From UMGS75 sp963648435 (GTDB lineage: Bacteria > Bacillota_I > Bacilli_A > ML615J-28 > CAG-313): a stretch of DNA of 64,000 nucleotides. Of this stretch, positions 17,691-25,657 are shown in pieces. Position numbers and translations under genes: made by a program. The notes under the pieces are model-generated. The model was not told the DNA's origin and did not search any database. It worked only from the letters and a program-made list of their open reading frames with translations. How positions within the stretch are numbered: the stretch's first letter is position 1; the number at the start of each line of letters is the position of its first letter. Location of the stretch: NCBI GenBank assembly GCA_963648435.1, contig CAVJDT010000003.1, positions 1-64,000 on the forward strand, read 5' to 3'.

Positions 17691-19169
17691 CTAAATTTCT
17701 TCGATTGAAGTGATTCCCTCAATCACTGCTTTTTTATGTTTTTCACTTAAAAGAATCATTTTATTTTTCTTAGCATATTGTTCTATTTTCTTTTCACTTG
17801 TTTCAGATAAAATCATTTCTTTAATTTTATCATCAACTTCTAAAACTTCACTAAGTAAAAGTCGACCCTTGTATCCAGTATTGAAACAATATTGACACCC
17901 CCTTTTCTTGTATAATTTTACATCATCGTTTATTTCAAGCTTTTGCCTAATATCGAAAGTTAGTTTTCTTTCTTCCTTACATTTTGGACAAAGTACTTCA
18001 ACTAAACGTTGACATATAACCACCCTTAAAGCACTACTAACTAAATATTTGGGAATCCCCATATCTAATAACCTTGTAATTGCCCCAATACTTGATGTTG
18101 TATGAAGTGTTGAAATTACTAAATGACCACTAAGAGCCGCTCTCATCGCAATTGAGGCGGTTTCTTCGTCTCTAATTTCACCAATCATAATAACATTAGG
18201 GTCTTGACGTAAAATACTCCGTAATGCACTCGCAAAGGTTAAACCTGCTTGTTGATTAACCTGAATTTGGTTAATACCATCAATGGTATATTCAACCGGA
18301 TCTTCAATTGTCACAATATTACTATCTTGCTTGTTTAATTCATTTAAAAAAGTATACATAGTCGTTGTTTTTCCACATCCAGTTGGACCCGTAACAAGAA
18401 TCATTCCTGACTTTTCACTTAATAATGATTTAATGATTTTTTCCTCATTATTTGTATAATTTAAATTATTAAAATTAGCATATAATCGCATTTTATCTAA
18501 GACTCTAATAACAATTTTTTCACCTAAAACTGTAGGAACTGCACTAACCCGGAGGTCATAATCTTTATCTTTGATTTGATATTTTAGTTTACCATCTTGT
18601 GGTAACATCTTTTTAGTAATATCAAGAGATGCCATAATCTTGATTCTTGCTAAAACTTCTTCATATAAATCTTTTCTAATTTTATCCATCTCGGTTAATT
18701 TGCCATCAAGTCTAATTCTAATAACTGATTCACCAGCATGAGGTTCAATATGGATGTCACTAGCCCCAAGTACTATGGCTTTTTCAATCCAAATATTAAC
18801 CATTTGAACCACCGGGGAAGTATCGATTTCTTGATATTCAATTTTAGGTTCTTCATTTAATACTTTGGGTTCTAATTTTTCACTATATTTTGAATAATTA
18901 TAACGTTCTTTTCCCATTAGTTTTAAAAGTTCATATTTTTTAACCCATTCATCTTTACTTAATAAATAAACATGAAATTCACTTGTCGATGTGACAAACA
19001 ATTCACTACATGTATAATAAGCAAATTCCTCATAAATTAAAGCAATCAACTGAAAACAATCTTCATATATTAAACAACCATGTTCATACATCCAATCTAA
19101 TGATACTTCATTCCAAATTTTATCTAAATTTAAGTGATAATTATAGGGAATTAGTTTTCCATTATTCAT
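17691..19169 (-). CDS. comGA: PilB/GspE/ComGA-type assembly ATPase
   Basis: Cytoplasmic hexameric ATPase that powers pilus assembly. After about 110 residues of divergent N-terminal region come the N2-like domain (DIHIEPHAGESVIRIRLDGK), Walker A GPTGCGKTT (about residue 258), the Asp box TIEDPVEY, Walker B GEIRDEETA, the His box STLHTTSS and a zinc knuckle (CPKCKEE and CQYCFNTGY near 410-435). At 492 aa it lies between ComGA (about 355) and PilB (about 560). GGAGGTG upstream of ATG 19169 is formed from the last codons of the PilC-like gene. This order, PilC then PilB, is the reverse of the comG operon of Bacillus. Confidence 0.93.
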   Translation of the reverse strand: MNNGKLIPYNYHLNLDKIWNEVSLDWMYEHGCLIYEDCFQLIALIYEEFAYYTCSELFVTSTSEFHVYLLSKDEWVKKYELLKLMGKERYNYSKYSEKLEPKVLNEEPKIEYQEIDTSPVVQMVNIWIEKAIVLGASDIHIEPHAGESVIRIRLDGKLTEMDKIRKDLYEEVLARIKIMASLDITKKMLPQDGKLKYQIKDKDYDLRVSAVPTVLGEKIVIRVLDKMRLYANFNNLNYTNNEEKIIKSLLSEKSGMILVTGPTGCGKTTTMYTFLNELNKQDSNIVTIEDPVEYTIDGINQIQVNQQAGLTFASALRSILRQDPNVIMIGEIRDEETASIAMRAALSGHLVISTLHTTSSIGAITRLLDMGIPKYLVSSALRVVICQRLVEVLCPKCKEERKLTFDIRQKLEINDDVKLYKKRGCQYCFNTGYKGRLLLSEVLEVDDKIKEMILSETSEKKIEQYAKKNKMILLSEKHKKAVIEGITSIEEI

Positions 19170-19170
19170 T

Positions 19171-20376
19171 TTACACCTCCATCATTTCATTCATAATTTT
19201 AAATAAAGGTAAGAATACTGCGATAACAACTAATGTCACAATTAAAGCCATTAAAACAATAATCGCAGGTTCAATAATTTTAGTTAATTTTGAGGTTTTA
19301 TTATCAGCTTCATTATCATAATAATCAGCCGTACTTTTTAAAACATTATCTAAATTATTTGATTCTTCCCCAATTTTAATCATTTCAATCATCATAATTG
19401 GAAAATATCCAACTATACTTAACGCACTAGATAAATTTTGACCTTGATATACCCTTGTATTTACAATTTCTAGTTTTTTTCTTAAATATTTATTATCAAT
19501 TAAACTTATAGTTTTAGATAAGGCCGTAAATAATGGAATTCCACTACCATACATCATGGCAAGTGATCTTGTGAAATTAGAAGTAATTAACCACTTCTGA
19601 ATTTTACCATAAATTAAGCTCTTCGTCTTTAAATAATCTATTGTATAATTCCCCTTAGCCCGGCTAATCATTTTAATAATTAAATATCCAAATAAAATTC
19701 CAAGGAGCACAAATATAGCATTTTTTTGAAAAAAACTAGATACTTTAAAAATGATTATTGTTATTTTAGGCATTTCTTTCAAATTTAAATTAACAAAAAT
19801 TTCCTTAAATTTTGGTATTATAAAAAAGAACAAAACCCCAATAATTAATATCGTTATTCCAAGTAGTAGACAAGGATAAATTAATGCACTTTTTACTTTT
19901 TGTTTTAACAAATGGTCTTTATAATAATAATTCTTTAAATACACTAACACATCAATTAATTTATTTGCCTCTTCTCCTGTTTTAATCATCATAATAAAAA
20001 GACTAGGAAAATACTGTTTAAAGGATTCTAAACTTGATGAAAACGACATTCCTGCTTGAAGGTTTCGAATTATTTTTTTGATTATATTATTAAGCAAATA
20101 ATGATGATAATTTTCATTAAAAGCTTTTAGTGCATTAACTAAAGATACTCCGGACTTTAACATAACCACTAAGTTTTCACAAAAATTAGAAATCACAATG
20201 CTTTTAATTTTAGTATTCATTAAATTTGTGTAATTTCTTACCTTCTTGCATCTAATAAGTTTAAGGTTTGAACTTGCTAAAAAGTCTTTAAGTTCTTCTT
20301 TACTACTCGCATATCCACTATTTTTAATTTTTTGATGTTGGGCATTTAAGACAACATAATTATATTTATTATCCAT
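19171..20376 (-). CDS. comGB: PilC/GspF/ComGB-type platform protein
   Basis: Inner-membrane platform on which the ATPase acts. The 401-aa protein has a short cytoplasmic N-terminal domain and two GspF repeats. The first covers about residues 55-180 (FCENLVVMLKSGVSLVNALK), the second about 255-380 (FTRSLAMMYGSGIPLFTALS), each ending in hydrophobic helices, plus a last helix at the C-terminus. ATG at 20376 has GAGG 5 bases upstream; an in-frame TTG seven codons earlier lacks one. It overlaps the preceding gene by 8 bases and is 1 base from the ATPase gene. Confidence 0.9.
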   Translation of the reverse strand: MDNKYNYVVLNAQHQKIKNSGYASSKEELKDFLASSNLKLIRCKKVRNYTNLMNTKIKSIVISNFCENLVVMLKSGVSLVNALKAFNENYHHYLLNNIIKKIIRNLQAGMSFSSSLESFKQYFPSLFIMMIKTGEEANKLIDVLVYLKNYYYKDHLLKQKVKSALIYPCLLLGITILIIGVLFFFIIPKFKEIFVNLNLKEMPKITIIIFKVSSFFQKNAIFVLLGILFGYLIIKMISRAKGNYTIDYLKTKSLIYGKIQKWLITSNFTRSLAMMYGSGIPLFTALSKTISLIDNKYLRKKLEIVNTRVYQGQNLSSALSIVGYFPIMMIEMIKIGEESNNLDNVLKSTADYYDNEADNKTSKLTKIIEPAIIVLMALIVTLVVIAVFLPLFKIMNEMMEV

Positions 20377-20776
20377 GCTTTCCTCTCCATTCTTCAATTA
20401 CAATTTTATCATCAACTACCGAACAATAAATCAGCAAACCATATCCCCGCTTGTACAAGACAGCTTGATTTAAAAGAATACTAATACAATATTTATTTGA
20501 ATTCTTATCAATAAGATTGCACCCGCCTCCAATATACGCATTAGCATTAAAAAAATATTCATGATAGGTACTTCGTTTCGGCTTTTTATCGTTTAGTTCT
20601 TCTAGCAATCTATGGCCAATATTTTCTATTAATGATCGGCAATAACAATCACTAAAATAAGCATTATCTAAATATTGAACACTAACATTGCGAATGATTA
20701 TCGTTGTAAGACTTGCTAGAATAACAATCATTAATAAAAGATTATAATAAGCTAAAAATCCTTTTTCTTTAGACAT
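20369..20776 (-). CDS. Pilin-like membrane protein of the pilus operon
   Basis: Probably a minor pilus component similar in position to PilX or ComGG. The 135-aa product begins MSKEKGFLAYYN followed by a hydrophobic helix (about residues 8-30), so the KG-F cleavage site resembles prepilins, but the conserved Glu at +5 is missing. Minor pilins at the tip can lack it. The rest is a Cys-containing polar domain (C45, C47 and others). GAGGTGG lies 4 bases upstream of the ATG. It overlaps both neighbours by 8 bases. Exact family not recognised. Confidence 0.65.
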   Translation of the reverse strand: MSKEKGFLAYYNLLLMIVILASLTTIIIRNVSVQYLDNAYFSDCYCRSLIENIGHRLLEELNDKKPKRSTYHEYFFNANAYIGGGCNLIDKNSNKYCISILLNQAVLYKRGYGLLIYCSVVDDKIVIEEWRGKHG

Positions 20777-21173
20777 AATGCCACCTCATTAATTCCAAAT
20801 CTCGAAAATAGCGTAGTGATAAGTTTTTAAGCTTTTCTGGAAATTCAATTTTCAAAAGATATCGATGAATATTTTTTTCAATTTCTTCACTATATGTAAG
20901 TTTAATTGCATATTCTTTGTTATCATAAGTCAAAATAACCTGATTATCTTGATAATTAAACATTTTCTTAATGTCATCTTCAAAATTATTCTTAGAATTA
21001 TAAAATATTTCTGTTATTTTGACATAATTAATTGTCATATACTGTTGAATAGTATATTCCGTAATAGTTTGTTTACCCGCAAGGGATAAATACGTAATTC
21101 CAATAATTAAACTTAAAATTAACAACATCGACCAAGATGCTTCAATAATTGTAAATCCATTTTCCTTTTTCAT
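20769..21173 (-). CDS. Minor pseudopilin
   Basis: Prepilin-type protein of 134 aa. The leader is MKKENGFTIIEASWSMLLIL, with Gly at -1, Phe at +1 and Glu at +5, and a hydrophobic helix to about residue 30. The C-terminal polar domain ends in RWHYV. ATG at 21173 starts right after the stop of the previous gene (21175); an in-frame start 42 bases upstream lies inside that gene. Only a weak GTGG precedes the ATG, which suggests coupled translation. It overlaps the next gene by 8 bases. Confidence 0.75.
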   Translation of the reverse strand: MKKENGFTIIEASWSMLLILSLIIGITYLSLAGKQTITEYTIQQYMTINYVKITEIFYNSKNNFEDDIKKMFNYQDNQVILTYDNKEYAIKLTYSEEIEKNIHRYLLKIEFPEKLKNLSLRYFRDLELMRWHYV

Positions 21174-21174
21174 C

Positions 21175-21843
21175 TTATACCACACTAGCCACACGACTAT
21201 GGTGTAAACCATCAATCTTTAAAGATTTTTTATCAGAAAGCACCAATATTTTAGAAATAGTATAATCATTTTTATCAAGCAATTGCATAATCTTAGTATC
21301 TACTTTATCATCATCAATAGTAATTATTTGTTTTAATCCAACTTCATCATAAAGCATTCCCACTAACATTTCATCTAAATAGATAAAAACTAAGTCATGA
21401 CATTCATCTTTATATTTTTGTTCAATATATAAAGATAATAACATTCCTTGTTTTAATTTTTGATTAAACATTTTAAAAAATTCTTTTACTTCCATATATT
21501 GTAATTTATTTAAACACCATATTTTTAAATAATTCCACTTTTTTTGCTTTACTTCTTTTTTAATTGTCACAATTTTGTCAACATTGTAATTAAACTTTAA
21601 TAAAATTTCATTTTTAATATTATTTTTCTTATTACTTTCACTCCTGATATAAGCTTGATTATAGAAGTGAAATAACCAAATTATCTTGGTTTTATTTTGA
21701 TAATAAATTAATAAATTACGCATAACCTCATCATATAATGAAATTAAATCATCATTTTCCAAACAACATTGATTATTTTGACTAATTATCCTAACTTCCC
21801 ACTTTACTCTATTTCTAATAACCACAACATAAACTTCACTCAT
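21175..21843 (-). CDS. Unknown soluble protein inside the pilus operon
   Basis: Not recognised. The 222-aa protein has no signal peptide and no membrane helix. It is rich in Lys, Ile and Tyr and alternates beta-strand-like and helical segments. It lies between two pseudopilin genes, overlapping the first by 8 bases and ending 1 base before the second, with GAGGTGG 5 bases before its ATG, so it is surely part of the operon. In type IV pilus systems this position can hold PilM/PilN/PilO-type scaffold proteins. No actin-like phosphate loops or PilN-type N-terminal helix are visible, so that is only a possibility. Confidence 0.6.
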   Translation of the reverse strand: MSEVYVVVIRNRVKWEVRIISQNNQCCLENDDLISLYDEVMRNLLIYYQNKTKIIWLFHFYNQAYIRSESNKKNNIKNEILLKFNYNVDKIVTIKKEVKQKKWNYLKIWCLNKLQYMEVKEFFKMFNQKLKQGMLLSLYIEQKYKDECHDLVFIYLDEMLVGMLYDEVGLKQIITIDDDKVDTKIMQLLDKNDYTISKILVLSDKKSLKIDGLHHSRVASVV

Positions 21844-22258
21844 ATATCCACCTCACAAATAAATTATCTTGACCATTAATCCCATCAAACATTAATACTA
21901 AATAATTATTTTCAATTTTACATGAAAAATTATAAATTAATTTAAATTCATATTCCGCACCAAAGTAATTTTCACAAATTGCATTATTTTTCACCCACAA
22001 AGCTAACTTATCATCAACATATACTTCATATTGTTCATTTCCATATTTAAGAACTTTATTGTCGGTTTTTATATTATCGACAGTCATTAATAAATGATAG
22101 GCTTTTATCAGTTCATTATAATAAGCCCGATCTTTTTCATATTTACCATCATAAGTATTATAAAGGCTTATAACCTTAATCACCATCGTGCTAGCTAAAC
22201 TAATCATTAAGATTGCTAGTATGACCTCTAAAATAGTGATTCCTTTTTCTTTTTTCAT
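21836..22258 (-). CDS. Minor pseudopilin, first gene of the pilus operon
   Basis: Prepilin-like protein of 140 aa. The leader EKGITILEVILAILMISL has Gly at -1 and Glu at +5, with Ile replacing Phe at +1, and a 20-residue hydrophobic helix. The polar domain contains two Cys (about 95 and 111) that could form a disulfide. GGTGATG lies 5 bases upstream of the ATG. It opens the operon; just upstream are the 21-bp repeats and, beyond them, the membrane LuxR gene on the same strand. Confidence 0.75.
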   Translation of the reverse strand: MKKEKGITILEVILAILMISLASTMVIKVISLYNTYDGKYEKDRAYYNELIKAYHLLMTVDNIKTDNKVLKYGNEQYEVYVDDKLALWVKNNAICENYFGAEYEFKLIYNFSCKIENNYLVLMFDGINGQDNLFVRWIYE

Positions 22259-22272
22259 TTAACATCACCAAC

Positions 22273-22310
22273 CTTATATTACGTTAATATTTTAATTTTT
22301 CCATTTTAAA
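22273..22310 (-). promoter_or_regulatory. Possible weak promoter of the pilus operon
   Basis: Between the repeat array and the first pseudopilin start, the minus strand holds TAATAT as a possible -10, with only ATGGAA at 17-base spacing for a -35. A weak core like this would fit activator dependence or read-through from the LuxR gene. Confidence 0.25.
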
Positions 22311-22314
22311 AAAC

Positions 22315-22463
22315 GTATTTCCGTTAGGAAAAAACGTATTTCCGTTAGGAAAAAACGTATTTCCGTTAGGAAAAAACGTATTTCCGTTAGGAAAAAACGT
22401 ATTTCCGTTAGGAAAAAACGTATTTCCGTTAGGAAAAAACGTATTTCCGTTAGGAAATACGTT
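22315..22463 (-). repeat. Seven-copy 21-bp tandem array derived from a terminator
   Basis: The unit AAAAAACGTATTTCCGTTAGG occurs seven times with perfect 21-base spacing (CCGTTAGG starts at 22321, 22342, 22363, 22384, 22405, 22426 and 22447). In the minus-strand direction each unit reads GGAAATACG-TTTTTT-CCTAAC, the 3' arm, T tract and loop of the terminator at 22438-22463. It lies between the LuxR gene and the pilus operon. There is no spacer diversity, so it is not a CRISPR. Confidence 0.9.
22438..22463 (-). terminator. Terminator of the LuxR gene and seed of the repeat array
   Basis: Minus-strand AACGTATTTCC (22463-22453), loop TAAC, GGAAATACGTT (22448-22438) and a T tract form a perfect 11-bp intrinsic terminator. 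The LuxR stop codon TAA at 22464-22462 overlaps the 5' arm. Confidence 0.8.
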
Positions 22464-23934
22464 ATTTATTAACATCACCATACTTTAAGATTAATTCAAT
22501 TTTTGAATTAACCCCTAATTTTCGGTAAATATTTTTATAATGAAAATTAACTGAATCATACTTCATACTAAGTTCCCCCGCAATCTGCCTTAAAGTAAGA
22601 CCTTCAATCAAAAAGTCAAATACAATCTTTTCTTTGGGGGTTAAAACCTCATTAGGGTCGATAATTACATCTTTGGTTTTTATTTTATCAATGCTTTCAG
22701 GGGTACCACTTTTAATCTTTAAAACATTGATATATCCAAGAACATTGATAATAATTAAAATAACACCGATTAATGCATTCATAATCATCATTGTAATCGC
22801 TATGGCTCTAGTATCAATATTCATTAAATATTTGCATAAAAAGACACTTGAAAAAGTAAAACAAATAGCACATAGTGATACATATAAAAGATTAAACTTT
22901 GATGCTTTATCATCTAGGACTTTAGCAATCAACATAAAAATAATGATATAACCTAAAGAACTTGAAAAGCCATATGCCAAATCCGCGGCGTAACGCCAAA
23001 ATGCTAAATTACTATCATAAGCAATATTGAATATTGTTAATTGATGAGCACCAAATAGTGACATAAAGTAAACAATAATAAGTAAAATTATAGCTTTTTT
23101 AGAATATAAGAAAGCAATAACCGTTACTAAACAACAAATTAAAAATCCAATATAATAGGTAGTAGAATAATATGATTTTGTTGCTTGAATGCCCCGCGTA
23201 TGAACACTTAATTCAATGGCCCCCACAAAAGCTTGGTTCATGCAAACTACAAATAACATTCCAACTAACAATATCAATGAATAATTTGGAACTTTTTCAC
23301 TTTTATCGATTATTACAAAATAATCACTACAAAAAATAAATAATAAGTAAACAATTAAGGCTAAAAAAGAAGGCATATAAATTCTTATAACTACTTCATT
23401 GGTAATTGCATTAAAATAAAAAGAATAACTAAAAAATAATAAGATAAGGATTAAACTAAATATTAATCGTTCACTCATTCCAAATGAATATAAAAATAAA
23501 TTAACAATTAATCCAAAAATAAGGCCATAACCAAAGCCAAGTAACACTGAGCCTATAGTTAAACTTAAATTATTAAAGGAATAATAACTAAATAAAATTC
23601 CCACAATTGCTAAGGGAGCAGAAATAAACTTAAAATATCTTAAAACTATTTGTTTAGAAACAACAACCACGATGATAATTGCAAACATTACCCCTAAAGC
23701 AATCCCAAATAATTGATAAATGTTTTCCGTAACATTTACATTTTCATAATCAAATAGTTTCATAAATCTAAAAATAAAATCAACTACTAGTAGTGATGAA
23801 AAGATTGATAAAAATATCGATTTTAAGGAAGGTTTAGTAAAATAAACCTTACTAGATTCCTTTTTACGATTAGCTAAAATTACACTTAATTTCGAAAATA
23901 CTTTCGTTATTTTCTTCTCTTTTTTAGTGTCCAT
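22462..23934 (-). CDS. Membrane-bound LuxR-type transcriptional regulator
   Basis: The 490-aa protein has a short basic cytoplasmic N-terminus, about twelve hydrophobic helices (residues 35-400) and a C-terminal LuxR/GerE helix-turn-helix (about 425-485: LTPKEKIVFDFLIEGLT, then SMKYDSVNFHYKNIYRKLGV). It should bind DNA from the membrane and sense a ligand or membrane state through a transporter-like domain. Regulators with this layout are known in gut Actinobacteria and Firmicutes but few have a known signal. ATG at 23934 has GGAGGGAG upstream. It is next to, and in the same direction as, the pilus operon, separated by the repeat array. A role in pilus control is inferred from position only. 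Confidence 0.85.
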   Translation of the reverse strand: MDTKKEKKITKVFSKLSVILANRKKESSKVYFTKPSLKSIFLSIFSSLLVVDFIFRFMKLFDYENVNVTENIYQLFGIALGVMFAIIIVVVVSKQIVLRYFKFISAPLAIVGILFSYYSFNNLSLTIGSVLLGFGYGLIFGLIVNLFLYSFGMSERLIFSLILILLFFSYSFYFNAITNEVVIRIYMPSFLALIVYLLFIFCSDYFVIIDKSEKVPNYSLILLVGMLFVVCMNQAFVGAIELSVHTRGIQATKSYYSTTYYIGFLICCLVTVIAFLYSKKAIILLIIVYFMSLFGAHQLTIFNIAYDSNLAFWRYAADLAYGFSSSLGYIIIFMLIAKVLDDKASKFNLLYVSLCAICFTFSSVFLCKYLMNIDTRAIAITMMIMNALIGVILIIINVLGYINVLKIKSGTPESIDKIKTKDVIIDPNEVLTPKEKIVFDFLIEGLTLRQIAGELSMKYDSVNFHYKNIYRKLGVNSKIELILKYGDVNK

Positions 23935-23954
23935 AATCTCCCTCCAACTTATTT

Positions 23955-23963
23955 ATTATACCA
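23955..23963 (-). promoter_or_regulatory. Extended -10 promoter of the LuxR gene
   Basis: TGGTATAAT on the minus strand is a perfect extended -10, about 21 bases upstream of the ATG. No good -35 is seen at 17 bases. Confidence 0.5.
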
Positions 23964-24090
23964 TATTTTGACATATTATTAAAGCAAAACACAACCTAAA
24001 TACTGAAGGACAAATATTGAACCATAAAATTATACAACTCTTCATTAATATTGCCTATTTACCCACTAATTTGCCTTAAATACGAAAATA

Positions 24091-24399
24091 TTACTCACTT
24101 ATTAGTGATAACATCCTTTCATATCTACAAAAATATGGTAAACATTTAACTTTCATATTTTGTTCAAGTAAGTAAATATCCCCAAATAAACTAACGTTTA
24201 GTCTATTATTCTTTAAATACTTTTCAAACTCCTCTTTTTCCATCATTCCATAACCCGTTAGTTTTTCACTTACAATTCTTGAAGTTAATACTTCTGAGAT
24301 TTGAGCTAAGTAATTAAATTTTGTTACAACTCGGATAATTACTTTTTTTCTTTTCTTAATTAAATCATTTAACTCTTCACAATTAATTATTTTATGCAT
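24091..24399 (-). CDS. Small protein of unknown function
   Basis: Not recognised. The 102-aa product is soluble, starts MHKIINCEELNDLIKKRKKV, and has a helix-rich, Lys/Glu-rich sequence with two late Cys (CLPYFC, about residues 86-91). GGAGGT lies 7 bases upstream of the ATG and a TATAAT -10 lies further upstream, so expression is likely. It is divergent from tmcAL, about 100 bases apart, and monocistronic. No transmembrane or signal sequence. Confidence 0.6.
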   Translation of the reverse strand: MHKIINCEELNDLIKKRKKVIIRVVTKFNYLAQISEVLTSRIVSEKLTGYGMMEKEEFEKYLKNNRLNVSLFGDIYLLEQNMKVKCLPYFCRYERMLSLISE

Positions 24400-24436
24400 A
24401 ATATACCTCCATTTCGTAAATTATAGCATAAATGAA

Positions 24437-24465
24437 TTGCGAAAAAATGCATTTTTTGGTATAAT
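24437..24465 (+). promoter_or_regulatory. Promoter of tmcAL-mrp
   Basis: TTGCGA (24437-24442), 17-base spacer, TATAAT (24460-24465) preceded by TGG. The spacer contains the 16-bp perfect palindrome AAAAAATGCATTTTTT (24442-24457), a possible operator. Confidence 0.75.
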
Positions 24466-24498
24466 AACTATAAGTATTTAAAAAGAAAGGAGAACCTT

Positions 24499-25656
24499 AT
24501 GCCAGTAGTTGGTTTAATTTTTGAAGCAAATCCTTTTCATAACGGTCATAAACACCTAATTACAAATGCAAAAAATCTTTTTCCTGATTCTCCTTTAATT
24601 TGCATTACCTCTACTTCCTTTACCATGCGTGGTGAAATTTCTATTATCAATAAATTTGATAAAATTCAAATTTTACAAAATGAAAACATTGATATTATTC
24701 TTGAACTTCCGGTTAGTTACACCCTCCAAAGTGCCGATTACTTTGCATGGAGCACCGTTTCCATTTTAAACCAAATCGGAGTAACTGATATTGTAATTGG
24801 ATGTGAAACTACCGATCTTAAAAAATTTGAAAGATTTTATGAAATAATTAATTCAAATGAATTCTTAAAAACCTTTAAAAATAATTCTACTAAAACTAGT
24901 CACAAAAAAAATTTTACTGAAGTTTTAACAAAAATGAAAATTGAAGCATCAGAAATTGAGGAATTTAATAAACCCAATTTTACTTTAGGCTTTCAGTATT
25001 ACCGGGTAATTAGAGATCAAAACCTAAGCATTAACCTTCATTTAATTAAAAGAACTAGTGATTATTACCAAAAGGAATGTTCAAATTCTAACATTGCAAG
25101 TGCGTCTTATATTCGAGAATCCTTTCAAAAAAATGAAGATATCGATAAATATTTGCCTTATAAACCTAATTTTATCGACCCTAGAGCGGCTGAAAATAAT
25201 TTACTTAAAATAATTACTTTTCAAACTCTCCAATTTCCATTTACTGATCCTTTCAAAAAAATAAATGGTAATAGCGAAGGTTTAGGCAACTATATCATGA
25301 AAAATGGGGACTTCACAAAGACTTATTCTAACCTACTTGATTCCTTAAAAAATAAAAAGTACTCAGTTAATCGCCTTAGAAGGATCCTAATTTCTCTTCT
25401 TATTCAGTTAAAGATGGTTGACCTTTCAAACATAAATTACTTAAGAATCTTAGGTATCAATAAAACAGGCCTTAATTATCTCAATTCTTTAAATAAAACA
25501 ACGAAAAAAATGATTTTTTCATCACCTAATGAATTAGCAAAAATTCCTGAAACATTACGTTATGAAATTATCGCCACTAAATTATATGGAATCTTAACAA
25601 ATAATCCTAAGATTTATCTAAGTGAATATAAATTACCAATTAGAAAGAAGGAATAA
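24499..25656 (+). CDS. tmcAL: tRNA(Met) cytidine acetate ligase (TmcAL, YlbM)
   Basis: Forms N4-acetylcytidine at the wobble base of elongator tRNA-Met from acetate and ATP. The N-terminal nucleotidyltransferase motif VGLIFEANPFHNGHKHLI (about residues 4-21) with HxGH is diagnostic, as is the ASASYIRE motif near residue 200. The 385-aa length is normal. AAAGGAGAA lies 5 bases upstream of ATG. It is cotranscribed with mrp, which begins 1 base after its stop. In Bacillus ylbM sits elsewhere, so the pairing with mrp is particular to this lineage. Confidence 0.92.
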   Translation: MPVVGLIFEANPFHNGHKHLITNAKNLFPDSPLICITSTSFTMRGEISIINKFDKIQILQNENIDIILELPVSYTLQSADYFAWSTVSILNQIGVTDIVIGCETTDLKKFERFYEIINSNEFLKTFKNNSTKTSHKKNFTEVLTKMKIEASEIEEFNKPNFTLGFQYYRVIRDQNLSINLHLIKRTSDYYQKECSNSNIASASYIRESFQKNEDIDKYLPYKPNFIDPRAAENNLLKIITFQTLQFPFTDPFKKINGNSEGLGNYIMKNGDFTKTYSNLLDSLKNKKYSVNRLRRILISLLIQLKMVDLSNINYLRILGINKTGLNYLNSLNKTTKKMIFSSPNELAKIPETLRYEIIATKLYGILTNNPKIYLSEYKLPIRKKE

Positions 25657-25657
25657 A

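Noticed and set aside
22315..22463. CRISPR array
   Set aside because: The units are contiguous with no variable spacers and no cas genes nearby.
22284..22481. A 65-codon minus-strand frame with repeated NTFFPNG
   Set aside because: It is the 21-bp terminator repeat read as protein; the period is a multiple of three, so the frame stays open by chance. It overlaps the LuxR stop and lacks a sensible start.
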